This document shows, piece by piece, positions 9,050 through 18,500 of a DNA stretch of 64,000 bases. The first letter of the stretch is position 1, and each line of letters opens with the position of its first letter. This DNA comes from Acinetobacter sp. ANC 4470 (GTDB lineage: Bacteria > Pseudomonadota > Gammaproteobacteria > Pseudomonadales > Moraxellaceae): positions 62,001-126,000 of the forward strand of contig NZ_NEGC01000004.1 in the NCBI RefSeq assembly GCF_002135335.1, in the 5' to 3' direction. The position numbers and the translations under genes were made by a program. The notes beneath the pieces were generated by a model, which worked only from the letters and a program-made list of their open reading frames with translations, was not told the origin of the DNA and did not search any database.

Positions 9050-9493
9050 AATAGCCACCAAAATTTTAGACACACATAACCATCTTTTGCTGGAGCTTTT
9101 CATAATCTAATGGAGAACGCTGACCATTGGAACCATGTCGTCATTTTGAATTATAGAACATCTTAATATATTCAAAGATATCAGATCTGGCTTCAGTTCT
9201 TGATGCATATATTTTCTTCTTAATTCTTTCTCGCTTTAACAACTGAAAGAAGCTCTCAGCAACAGCATGACATGAGCAGTGTACTGCGCAAGTGGCTAAT
9301 TCAGGCATAAAGACTATGCGTGGTTGTACCTAAACGTGCGGCAACTTCAGCCAGATTATGACCTTTTTCAGTCACTTGCTTTACTGCTTCAACTTTAAAT
9401 TCTTCGGGTTATCGTTTGCTACTGCTCATAAAAACCTCGTTAATTAGCCATCTTATCTAACTAAAGTGTGTCTACAAAATCGGTGGCTATTCA
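9049..9493 (-). mobile_element. IS3-family element, internally deleted, with both terminal repeats
   Basis: Inverted ends of about 25 bp lie at 9049-9075 and 9467-9493 (AATAGCCACC and, reversed, GGTGGCTATT, each followed by a TAGACACA-type core). Inside on the minus strand, the start of orfA (from 9429) reads MSSSKR, stop, PEEFKVEAVKQVTEKG and LAEVAARLGTTTHSLYA. It is joined near 9300 to the end of orfB, CHAVAESFFQLLKRER, SDIFEYIKMFYNSKRRHG and SPLDYEKLQQKMVMC. An intact element would be about 1.2 kb, so about 0.75 kb including most of orfB is missing. A nonsense codon (TAA for the Tyr in KRYPEEF) also kills orfA. It cannot move by itself. Confidence 0.75.
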
Positions 9494-9706
9494 TTCATAG
9501 ATGACCTTAATAGCCTCTCAGTCGCGGGAAAATTAATCGCAAAGCAAATATAAAAATGACGACTAATTCTACTAATAGTTTAATACCGTGAAAATCACAT
9601 GAATAATACTGAAGTGATTGATTTGTGTCTCAGTTATTTCGCTAGGGCTATGTGATTATTTAAGTTATAAGATATTGATAAAACATATATTTATTTTGGT
9701 GACTAA

Positions 9707-11896
9707 GTGAAATTACGAATTTTAGGGGTAGTTATTGCCTTAATTATGTCGGGGTGTGGGGGTGAGTCTGGTCAAGCGAATTCAACCCAAGGTGCAACGA
9801 GTTCAAAGCCTGAGATTAATCTACCAGTAAAGCCTCCTCTGCAAAATGCAGATGAATTCGTCCGTTTGGCAGATATTGCTTCTGAATTAACAGCATCAAG
9901 TTTTTCGCTTGAAGCTTGGAATCCTAAAGCGATTCAGCTGAGTGGTGATATTTTATATATTGCAGATAGCACCTCACCTACAAAAATCTTACGTTATGAT
10001 GTAAAAAACAAGAAAAATCTTACAGCATTAACGGCTGAAAATGCTTTTGGTAATACTGCTACGACTTGGGCTGATATCAGTGACATTTATATTTCAAGCA
10101 ATCGTCTTTACGTATCTGCATCTGCTAATCATAGAGTAGATGTTTTTGATATTTCTACAGAAAACCCTAATTTTATTATGTCTTTAGGAACAGGTTCTCT
10201 GAATGGTGGGCAACCATTCTATGCAATGACCAATCCGAGTTCTGTTACAGCTAATGATAAATATGTGTTTGTTGCAGATCAACTGAACCGAATTAATATG
10301 TGGACTCAAGATGCTGTTACAGCAAAAGAAACACGTAAATTCAATCGTTTATCATTACCAGGTTGCGCAGCTAATTGTGCACCACGATTAGAAGTTGTGG
10401 GTGATCAGCTCTATGCAAGTACTACAAATGGCCATACCTATGTATATGATATTAAATCTATTACAGAGACAATGGATACAAATTCATTAATTCAACCAAT
10501 AAAAACACAAAATTCAATTGCAACAGTAGTTCACAGTGCGCAGGATAATTTGCTGTATACAGCACAACCAAGCGGTAAGATTTCAAGTTTTTCAAAAGAT
10601 AATCTGCTAAGTGTAAGTACGGCTATACCAAGTAATACAGTTGATTCTGTTCAGCAATACCGTGTAAAAGGGCAGACTACATCGCAAACTCTACCTAAAT
10701 CTTTAGATTTAACAGTATATGGCGATACTATTTATACGTTGTCTAATCAAAAAATTATTGCTTTACCGCTACGTAAAATTAAGCAAGTTGTTTCTAATGA
10801 CCCTGTGAAATCTATAGGATTACTAGAATCACAGGCGACAGAGCAGACCAGAATGCTACAAGATGGTGAGAGCTGGGCTACGTTGACGAATACAACACAG
10901 CGCAATGTGCTTATAAATAAAATCCTGTCGGTATCGTTTGATGGATCTGCTTTACGCTTACAAAGTTATAGTGCTGCTCCTGTAACTAATCTCAAAATTG
11001 AAGGTAAATTACGTCAAAGTAATCAATGGGTGGAAGTCGCCAATTTAGATCGGTTAACACCATTTTCAAATTCAGCGATCAAACTTAAAATTGATGGAAA
11101 TACCCGCTTTAATTTGATTAATGGTAAAGGCTCAGTCCAACTACCAGGTCTTAGTAGCTTTGATGAAATTCCTGCGGATTTATTTGATGAAGTGAAAATT
11201 ACATCAGATACGGATGTACATGTACAAAAGTTAAATACGATTAAAGCTGGTTGGAAAATTGTCTTTGGTACTTATGATGAGCCTGGTAAGTGGTGTCGTA
11301 TTACGCCAGCGTATGCACGTGAGTGGGTCATTATGATGACCAATTTGGCGTATATGTTGAGCACTCCTGAGTTTGAAACCCTTTGGTTTAATCATAAAGC
11401 GGTGATGGGACATGACTTCTTTGGTAATAGCGGAAAAGTTGAAGGTGCTGGCGGTTTTTATAAAGCAGAGGACTATAAACGTGTATACCAAGAAATTTTG
11501 AATCGCGGTCAAATTAGCTTAGGCGTGACTAATATGGGTGGTGGCCTTGGTGGTGGACAGGTTCTTGGTGTTGATGGTTGGCTATATTATGGTCATTATC
11601 GTCTTTCGGGTTATCGAATTATTGCGCATGAATTTGGCCATCATTGGGGTGGGCACAATAGTGCTTGGGCAATGGAAGGTTATGGCTTTGAAGCAATGAT
11701 AGACGGGTTAAACTTTTACTTCCAACGTCAGCCAGGTTCATTGCCTTATATGGATCCAACACTGAATAACTTCCACTTAACACCAAGTAGCGAATTATGC
11801 CAAAGTGTCAGTAGCAATATTTTGAGTGGCGTTGCGTCTAAAGCACCTTGGAATAAAGTGGATGAATACTTTAAAAATAATCCTTTGCAAAAATAA
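9707..11896 (+). CDS. Large lipoprotein with propeller-like N-terminus and zincin-like HExxH motif
   Basis: A 729-residue exported lipoprotein. A short signal peptide ends in the lipobox MSGC (Cys17). Residues 60-370 contain repeated strands such as ILYIADS, RLYVSAS and YVFVADQLNR, like a beta-propeller. The C-terminal third (residues 520-720) has IIAHEFGHHWGGHNS with His641, Glu642 and His645, a zinc metallopeptidase motif. His650 could be the third ligand, but it sits one position earlier than in metzincins. The start is a GTG with GGTGA just upstream. It has its own promoter region and terminator and no operon partner. A cell-surface protease or inactive relative is inferred; I do not recognise the family. 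Confidence 0.75.
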   Translation: MKLRILGVVIALIMSGCGGESGQANSTQGATSSKPEINLPVKPPLQNADEFVRLADIASELTASSFSLEAWNPKAIQLSGDILYIADSTSPTKILRYDVKNKKNLTALTAENAFGNTATTWADISDIYISSNRLYVSASANHRVDVFDISTENPNFIMSLGTGSLNGGQPFYAMTNPSSVTANDKYVFVADQLNRINMWTQDAVTAKETRKFNRLSLPGCAANCAPRLEVVGDQLYASTTNGHTYVYDIKSITETMDTNSLIQPIKTQNSIATVVHSAQDNLLYTAQPSGKISSFSKDNLLSVSTAIPSNTVDSVQQYRVKGQTTSQTLPKSLDLTVYGDTIYTLSNQKIIALPLRKIKQVVSNDPVKSIGLLESQATEQTRMLQDGESWATLTNTTQRNVLINKILSVSFDGSALRLQSYSAAPVTNLKIEGKLRQSNQWVEVANLDRLTPFSNSAIKLKIDGNTRFNLINGKGSVQLPGLSSFDEIPADLFDEVKITSDTDVHVQKLNTIKAGWKIVFGTYDEPGKWCRITPAYAREWVIMMTNLAYMLSTPEFETLWFNHKAVMGHDFFGNSGKVEGAGGFYKAEDYKRVYQEILNRGQISLGVTNMGGGLGGGQVLGVDGWLYYGHYRLSGYRIIAHEFGHHWGGHNSAWAMEGYGFEAMIDGLNFYFQRQPGSLPYMDPTLNNFHLTPSSELCQSVSSNILSGVASKAPWNKVDEYFKNNPLQK

Positions 11897-11904
11897 TTTT
11901 GCAT

Positions 11905-11942
11905 AAATAAAAAAGCATCTCAATTTGAGGTGCTTTTTTATT
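11905..11942 (+). terminator. Terminator of the metallopeptidase-like lipoprotein gene
   Basis: A 17-bp stem with one G-U pair (core AAAGCATCTCA/TGAGGTGCTTT) is followed by a T-run, a few bases after the stop codon. Confidence 0.85.
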
Positions 11943-12020
11943 TAGTAAAGTAAGTGCAGATTTATGATTAAGTAAATCAGATTAAAGACTAGAAATGAAA
12001 GCTATAAGTTCTCATTTTTA

Positions 12021-12048
12021 ACTTCGAATAACGACCATTATATTAAAT
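12021..12048 (+). other. dif-like Xer site (C/D orientation), degenerate
   Basis: XerC-like arm ACTTCGAATAA, six-base spacer CGACCA and XerD-like arm TTATATTAAAT. It matches the reverse complement of the site at 52623-52650 in 25 of 28 positions. It lies 1.65 kb from the presumed chromosomal dif and may mark the left edge of DNA inserted there. Confidence 0.55.
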
Positions 12049-12101
12049 GGATACTAATCATATGTATTGGAGCCAAAAATTACTTTTCCATTATGAATTA
12101 G

Positions 12102-12746
12102 GGTCTGTTGAGAATTAGCCAAATAACGATACAAATTCTATAATTGCATAATGATATTTCTTGAAGCAGTCCTCTGGATCGCACGAACAGGTAGTCCATG
12201 GCGAAATTTGCCACCCGAATTCGGAAAATGGAATACGCTATGGTGGATGTGAGCAGCACTGCTGCGTAAGTTGTTAAGGTACATCATCATGGTCAAGGCG
12301 CAAAAGGGGGATCTATAGTCAGGCGATAGGTAAATCAAGAGGTGGAATGACCACAAAAATTTTAGCTTTGACCGACAGTCTTGGAAATTTGGTTAAATTC
12401 CGCTTAATGCCTGAGCAATATCATGATTTAGCTGAAGTTAAGCCGTTAATTGAAGGTATTGATTTTCAAGCATTATTGGCAGATAAGGCATTTGATGCGG
12501 ATTGGCTGTTAAAAGAACTTGATGATCGAGATGCAAAGGCAGTTATTCCACCAAAAGCCAATCGTACTGTTCAGCGTGTATTTGATAGCTGTATGTATAA
12601 ATGGCGGCATTTGATAGAGAATTATTTTTGCAAATTGAAAGAATTCAAACGCATTGCCATGCGCAGCGACAAAACGGATTCGAGTTTTTCCGCCATGATT
12701 TATCTTTGTGCCAGCGGAATTAACTCTCGCTAATTCTCAACTGACC
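12102..12746 (+). mobile_element. Decayed IS5-family element (IS427-like) with terminal repeats
   Basis: The terminal repeats GGTCTGTTGAGAATTAGC (12102-12119) and its near-perfect complement (12729-12746, one mismatch) enclose a broken transposase gene. At 645 bp it is about 200 bp shorter than usual for this group. The flanks show no clear target duplication. Confidence 0.7.
12150..12733 (+). pseudogene. IS5-family transposase, frameshifted and internally deleted
   Basis: The N-terminal part reads FLEAVLWIARTGSPWRNLPPE and GKWNTLW near 12150-12240. The frame is then lost; a short VHHHGQGAKGGS piece appears in another frame near 12273. The C-terminal part (12330-12733) is open as KSRGGMTTKILALTDSLGN through PPKANR, YKWRHLIENYF and FKRIAMRSDKTD. 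These are typical transposase blocks of the IS427 group. At least one deletion and two frame changes make it non-functional. Confidence 0.75.
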
Positions 12747-12782
12747 ATAGATCATCATGTTGATCGAATGATATAGCGCAGG

Positions 12783-12914
12783 ATTTCGGTATAACGAATA
12801 TTATATTACTTAGCTTACTCAACATAATGAATAAACTTGTCTAAATTCATTATGTTGAGCTGCGACTACAGTTGACTGTAGTGGGTCGCAGTCTTTGATA
12901 TTCTAATTAACTTA
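12783..12914 (+). repeat. Structured Xer-associated unit, copy 1
   Basis: A dif-like site (ATTTCGGTATAA, CGAATA, TTATATTACTT; 12783-12811) is followed by hairpin I, a perfect 15-bp stem (12818-12832 with 12845-12859). Hairpin II (CTGCGAC 12860-12866 with GTCGCAG 12885-12891, with an inner stem) comes next. The right-hand Xer site is only partly kept (AATTAACTTA near 12905). It aligns along its length with copy 2 at 13553-13686. Confidence 0.75.
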
Positions 12915-13080
12915 TGTTCACCTAGAATCTAATTCACAATTAAATTTAATTACTTGGAGCATTAAAATGATAACTTATAAAATATTTGGTTCATGAACCT
13001 AGCTATGAATACATAGTTTCCTACTAAAAAAGTCTTAAGAATAGACTAAATTTGTCTAAGAGAATGGTGGCAGTCCACCA

Positions 13081-13116
13081 CTAACTAACAGGTGTCTACA
13101 AAATCGATGGCTATTC
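13081..13116. mobile_element. Solo IS3 terminal-repeat scar
   Basis: About 36 bases align with the right end of the IS3 remnant at 9456-9493 (GTGTCTACAAAATCGATGGC versus the same with CGGTGGC). No transposase sequence is attached. It is probably left by excision or deletion of a related element. Confidence 0.55.
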
Positions 13117-13173
13117 AATAAGTGTAGTTTAGTATTTGGTATAAAATATTATGCTGAGGCTGGGTTTTGATAG

Positions 13174-13410
13174 CTACGATTTCTGTTTGGCTTTTTGGCG
13201 TAAGACATACAAATATAAGCTTTCTACTTTTTCACGTGCCCATGGTGTGGTACGCAAGAATCGCAATGATGATTTAACACTTGGATCTATGCAAAAACAT
13301 CTAATTTCAATTTTACGACTTAAGCCTTCAAAGCCACCGTAGTAATCCAATAATTCATCCAAAATGTCAGCAAGTTTTTTACCGTGTAGAGGGTCATTGG
13401 AGGTGTTCAT
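13174..13410 (-). CDS. VF530 family (DUF2132) DNA-binding protein
   Basis: A 78-residue protein with the hallmarks of the VF530/DUF2132 family: DPLHGKKL at the N-terminus, ILDELLDYYG, IEIRCFCIDPSVKSSLRFLR and TTPWAREKVESLYL. Vibrio VF530 is a small double-stranded DNA-binding protein. The gene is the only intact coding sequence between the two structured Xer-associated units (12783-12914 and 13553-13703), so it looks like cargo of a small element inserted beside dif. A role in that element is conjecture. It ends in a basic KAKQKS tail. Confidence 0.85.
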   Translation of the reverse strand: MNTSNDPLHGKKLADILDELLDYYGGFEGLSRKIEIRCFCIDPSVKSSLRFLRTTPWAREKVESLYLYVLRQKAKQKS

Positions 13411-13552
13411 AATAGATCAACCATATTTTGGGAGGCCATTATTATAACCTGAGCTAGTTGGAAAATGAGAGGGTTGGAATTTAAATGTAATTAACATAGA
13501 AAATTACAGCTTAGTTTACGGTTAAGACAGATATTTGTTTAAAGCGCGTCAG

Positions 13553-13703
13553 ATTTCGGCATAACGTATATTATGTTACTTAGCTTACTCAACATAATGA
13601 ATAAACTTTACCAGATTCATTATGTTGAGCTGTGGCTACAACTGAGGTTGTGTAGGCCACAGTCTTGGATATTCTATTTAACATAATATACATTATACGA
13701 AAT
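13553..13703 (+). repeat. Structured Xer-associated unit, copy 2 (attP-like fold)
   Basis: A dif-like site in C/D orientation (ATTTCGGCATAA, CGTATA, TTATGTTACTT; 13553-13581) is followed by hairpin I (13588-13602 with 13615-13629) and hairpin II (CTGTGGC 13630-13636 with GCCACAG 13656-13662). The dif site in opposite orientation (13676-13703) closes the unit. The two sites are 94 bp apart and about 24 of 28 positions could pair in a single strand. Compared with copy 1, hairpin II has two double compensatory changes (C-G to T-A and A-T to G-C). This layout is that described for CTX-type phage attP. Confidence 0.75.
13676..13703 (-). other. dif: Probable chromosomal dif site
   Basis: Read on the minus strand: XerC arm ATTTCGTATAA, spacer TGTATA, XerD arm TTATGTTAAAT. 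Spacer plus XerD arm (17 bases) equals that of E. coli dif. It is the only site in the window with both arms canonical. dif is where XerC/XerD resolve chromosome dimers at the replication terminus, so this window probably lies in the terminus region. It is four bases from the terminator of the T6SS minus-strand operon. Confidence 0.8.
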
Positions 13704-13707
13704 CAAA

Positions 13708-13753
13708 GTTACTTATAAAAAGCTACAGTTATATGTAGCTTTTTATAAGTAAC
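13708..13753. terminator. Terminator of the T6SS minus-strand operon
   Basis: A perfect 20-bp stem (13708-13727 with 13734-13753) with a six-base loop, directly touching the tagN stop codon. It separates the T6SS operon from dif. Confidence 0.9.
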
Positions 13754-14524
13754 TTATTGGACTTCAAATTCAATTCTACGATTTTTCTTACGACCTTCAA
13801 CGGTTGTGTTATCAGCAACTGGTTTGGTTGAACCTAATCCTTCAACACTCAAATTATCAGTTGGTACATTTTTTTCTGCTAAATACCTTTTAACTGTGGC
13901 TGCACGTTCCTGACTAAGTATTAAATTTTGCGCTTGATTACCTGAACTATCCGTATGACCAATAATTTTAACTTTCTTTCCAGCAACTTTATTTAATGCA
14001 ACTGCCATTTCATCCAAAATTTTGGTTCCTGATACGACCAATATGGAACTCCCAGACTCAAACTCGATAATTCTATTTTTTAAAGCATCATCAATAATTT
14101 TCTGTTCTGCTTGATTCACAGATAGCTGTATATTTAAGCGGTATGGTTCCTGAATCATATTTTGAAAATTTGCTGTGGTTGGTTGAATATCATTTTGGTT
14201 TGACATTTTCCCTGTCAATTCGACCTGTATACCACGGATAGATAATCTCCCTTGTTTAACTTTCTTTAAATCTGGTGTGATGATTCTAGTCACTGAATCA
14301 CTCCAGCCATTTGGTGCAGAAACTAGTTTTACTTTAATCTTATCAATTACTTGATTAGCGCCATAAATACTATACATTCTGGTTAAAATCGCTTGTTTGC
14401 TGGCTTCATTTGGCACTATACCTTCAACCACAATTGGTTCAGCGAGTACCAAAGAACTTGCGAATACAAGACTACAAAAAGTCAGTACTTTTAGTTTTTT
14501 TCTAATTATTTGTAATTTAATCAT
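13754..14524 (-). CDS. tagN: OmpA-like peptidoglycan-binding protein of the T6SS (TagN)
   Basis: A 256-residue exported protein. An N-terminal signal peptide is visible (hydrophobic VLTFCSLVFASSLVLA, cleavage near residue 28). Residues about 145-256 form an OmpA C-terminal domain with IIGHTDSSGN, LSQERAATVKRYL, VEGLGSTKPVADN and GRKKNRRIE, which bind peptidoglycan. It is the last gene of the minus-strand T6SS operon, two bases after tagF. In Acinetobacter T6SS loci this position is called tagN, presumed to anchor the membrane complex to the wall. The name rests on position and domain. Confidence 0.85.
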   Translation of the reverse strand: MIKLQIIRKKLKVLTFCSLVFASSLVLAEPIVVEGIVPNEASKQAILTRMYSIYGANQVIDKIKVKLVSAPNGWSDSVTRIITPDLKKVKQGRLSIRGIQVELTGKMSNQNDIQPTTANFQNMIQEPYRLNIQLSVNQAEQKIIDDALKNRIIEFESGSSILVVSGTKILDEMAVALNKVAGKKVKIIGHTDSSGNQAQNLILSQERAATVKRYLAEKNVPTDNLSVEGLGSTKPVADNTTVEGRKKNRRIEFEVQ

Positions 14525-14526
14525 TT

Positions 14527-15486
14527 TTAATCAGCTATAAATGTTTGTCTAAATAATTTAACACCTTGACTTAAGCTTAGATGACGCTCACACAAGGACT
14601 GTTCTAAGGCTGCTAAACCTGCATTTTGTTCTAAATAAGGATCAATCCAGTCCGCTTTTACTAATGAAACCCAATGCTCTGAATCCATTTTTTGTTTAAA
14701 CATTTCACTTAGTGCAATAATATCAGCACATTGGAATCCAATTAACAAGACGGGTGAATTACTATGTAAAATTCCAATGAATAGCTCTACATTTTGCTTA
14801 GAAACAAAATAACTAATTAAATTGACCCAAAAAGCAGCAATTTCATAGCAATAGCTTGGATTATTAATGGGTAAAATAAGTACTTTTTTTAATCGACTGG
14901 TGCCTTGTTGAATAACGGGTTGTAGCAAAAAACCTAATCCAATCATACTTTGAGAAAGCTCATAAACACTGACTTTCATCAATTGAGAGAATGAATAAAT
15001 TGTATGATATTCATAAAATTTAGCGCTCTCTATATGAGTAAATATCTGAATTTCATTACTTAATTTACTCAATTTATCCAGCAAAACATCAGGATCATGT
15101 ATGGAATGTATCACCTGATTTTTTTGCAACAAATCCATTAAGGTCTGTTTGTAGCTATATGGTGCATACAAAATATGATCATATGGCGTATCGACCTCTA
15201 ATAAATGACTAAGTAGCATCGGAAATTGACGTCCTGAACTATCTTCGCTACTAATCAAGTTTGCCACCAAAAACTTGGTTGCTTGAGGATTGGCAATAAA
15301 AAAATCTAATGCAGGGAGTTTTGGATAAATATGACTGAAATCTGGTGATTGCATTGCATATTCAAGTGCTCCAGTAATCCATTGATCCATTAATTGAATT
15401 AAAACCGACTGACCACGGGTCTTCAAAAAATCTCCATGTGCAGGACATTTACCATAATAAAGTGGAAAAGTTTTAATTTTATACAT
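14527..15486 (-). CDS. tagF: T6SS-associated protein TagF
   Basis: A 319-residue cytoplasmic protein of the TagF/DUF2094 family. The start is typical: [16 protein letters not shown] (residues 9-24). In Pseudomonas, TagF represses T6SS assembly post-translationally. No kinase or phosphatase (ppkA/pppA) and no fha gene lies in this locus, so regulation must differ. It sits between tssM and tagN, with a 2-base gap to tagN. Confidence 0.88.
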   Translation of the reverse strand: MYKIKTFPLYYGKCPAHGDFLKTRGQSVLIQLMDQWITGALEYAMQSPDFSHIYPKLPALDFFIANPQATKFLVANLISSEDSSGRQFPMLLSHLLEVDTPYDHILYAPYSYKQTLMDLLQKNQVIHSIHDPDVLLDKLSKLSNEIQIFTHIESAKFYEYHTIYSFSQLMKVSVYELSQSMIGLGFLLQPVIQQGTSRLKKVLILPINNPSYCYEIAAFWVNLISYFVSKQNVELFIGILHSNSPVLLIGFQCADIIALSEMFKQKMDSEHWVSLVKADWIDPYLEQNAGLAALEQSLCERHLSLSQGVKLFRQTFIAD

Positions 15487-15534
15487 TACAACACTCCCAC
15501 TTTTTTGTTGTCCTATTCCGTCTCTTTTTATAGA

Positions 15535-18500
15535 TCATGGGGTGATTCCATTTAATACCGAGGTCGCATTTGTTTTAACTGCTGCAGCAGGCATAGGCGC
15601 TGCTTGTGCCGCAACGACACGCACTGATTTATGATTTACCACTTGGTCAACCAATTGCATTCCAATATAGCCACGACCAGAACCAACATGATCAGAAGTT
15701 CCACTGATTAAACGGAAATTTACTTTTACAGCCAAGTCCGGATTTTGTTGATTTTTCCAAATCATCTCAAAATAACCACTGCGTTGGGTACGTTGTGCAC
15801 TATCAATTAAACGGTTAATCCCATACTCACCCGGTTCATCAAAAATTGTGTGTGTCTGCCCTTCTAAATCTACGGCTGTAATACGTGCGCCCGGAATAGC
15901 ACCTTGATTTGGCCATACAAAATTTACCCATTGCTGGATCCCATTTTCATAGAGCATACGCTGACCATCAATATCAATGGTATAAAAAAGTAATTGGGTA
16001 TTTTCTAATGGATAAAACTGGAAGTTTGATTGATTGGCTGCTGTTGCAGCAGCCGTTTGATTGAGCTCTCCAGTTGCCATTCCATTACTTGGCGCAACAT
16101 AACTTTTGAAATTCATAACAAATTGAGGATTTAAACTAATCCCTAAATCTTTCCAAGTTTTAGACGTTAAGCTATAGCCCCGACGAATCACCAATGGATC
16201 AAGATGATCTTTAGAAAAGCGCGCAATACTGCCATTTTCACCCAAAATTTGCCCAATTTCATTACTCGTTGCTTGTAAGGTCGCAGAAGAATTAAATGGA
16301 TATTTTTGACTTAAATTATGTGTAAATGGTTGATTTGCCTGTATTGTCCATAATTTATTGATTTCATCCTGTGTTGGAATCAATAGACTATTGAATGATT
16401 GGGTGAGTGGACTCATCAATAATTTTTGTAATAACTGTTGATCAATTTCATTCAATCCAGCGGACATTTTTTCATCAATTAATTTTTGTGTGCCATTAAA
16501 GACAGAATTTTGCTCATTAATGGTTTGCTTAACCAAAGTCATGGCTGTAGGGCCAATATCCCCTGCACTTTTTAAATCATTGAACTTGCTACGAACCTGT
16601 GCAAGGGATTGCATGTATTCATCGAGTAAGGATTTATTCTGTTGATCATCACGCTTACGAACCGTTTGGTAGAACATTTGGAATTCTGTTGAAATTACCC
16701 CCTGAGTTTGATTCGATGCTTGTTGGGTAATTTTAGATTCATCGCTATTTAACACTTTACGTTTAAACCATGCCACAAAACCCGTTTGAGGAGCTGCTAA
16801 CTCTGCTTGAACGATAGGATTATCCCAGCTGGTTTCCTTGGCAATATGATTCATCACAGAACGAATAGGCGAATTTTCAGGTTCGCCTAAAACGTCAATA
16901 TTCATCGCTTGTTGTTTGAAATCATTGGTTTTTGCATAATGAATGCCATTTAAAAATTTACGCCATTCCGCTATATATTCTTGCTTATACAATTGTGTTA
17001 ATTGTTTACGAATTTGGTTTGGGCTACCACTAAAAGTTAGGTCATCCGATTGTGTACTGTTTAAAACCCAATCTTTGCTATCTGTTGGACGATTTGCCGC
17101 CTCATCAATGGCTTTTTCTACATATTCAGACCATGCTTTATAAGTAAATATACCGGGTAAAGCATAACTACCGAGTACGGGATTTGGGTTATTTTGACCG
17201 ACCAATTGTTTTATGGTGAGCGCAGGAAATTGAACTGCAGCACGCATTTTAATTTCATTATAAACACGATCACGTGCAGGTATGCCCTGAATAACAGATA
17301 ACAAAACTTGACGGGTTTGATCGACAAGCAATGTATCCGACTGCAGCAATGGGAACTGGCTATCATGAGTTAAAGTCATCGTATAGGATAGAATTTGCTC
17401 TGCTTTTTGCAGCATTTCACCACGCGGCATCTGCCTACGATTAGAATCTAACCAAGAACGCCAAAAACGTGTTACTTGATCACTTAAATGACTTGAATCC
17501 ATATATTGTGGATTACTCATCATCAAGTAAGCTTTTAAAGCATTATAAGCATCTTGTGGATTGGTTTCAGAAGGCTCTAAATATTGTTTATTTTTAGCAA
17601 CTTGTTTAATTTCAACATTGACGTGATTGGCTTTTAACGTGGCTGCATTATTTTTGATATGGTGTAAATATTGAGCAATATTTTGTTGTGCAGGTTGTAA
17701 AACAATTTGCTTCACCCCTTTTAAATATTCCGTTTTTAATTTTTCGCGTAATTCATTGCCTTGATATAAACCAAAACCAAAACCAAATTTAATTGGGCGA
17801 TTTTCAGAAAATTGATCCAGTTGCTGCATTCGGTCTTGTAAAATTAACAAGGCATTCAGTTGGGTTGATAATTCTTGTCCAGATTGTTTTTCTAATTGCA
17901 CAACCTTGTCCAAATCCGCTTGAACATCAGCAATCAACTGTTGATTATTACGATATGACCATACCCATACACTTAAAATAATTGATACAGCTAATAATAC
18001 CGTCATAAATGCAAGGTAGCGTTGTCTTTTACGTCTAGGGTTAATATGTTGTTTGACCAAATTTTTATCTTTTAGAATCACTTCCGAAAATAAACCTTTA
18101 AGAAAATAACCATGATTTTGTGAAATAGAATTGGTTGGGATAGAATTTTCATTATTCACACTTTTGGATAAGTGAAAATCCTGTGCAATTTGTTCAGTCA
18201 TTGGACTTTCAATGACACCTTCTTGCAAGGCACTGGTAAAGTAAAAACCACGAAATACAGGCTTAAACTGATATGGATTTTCTTCAAATAATGTTCCAAT
18301 AAATGTTTTAAGTGCGGGTTTGAGGCTCTTAAACTCCAAAGGAAATGTCATCACACTAGGTGAAATATTTTGAGTATAACGTCGACTCAGGTGAGTACTA
18401 CTCACCTCTTTTAAGCCATCATATAAAGTAGAATAATGCTCTTCAAACAGCTCTACTGCATTATTTGCAGAGTTCAGATCATAAGTTAATGTTGCTCCCC

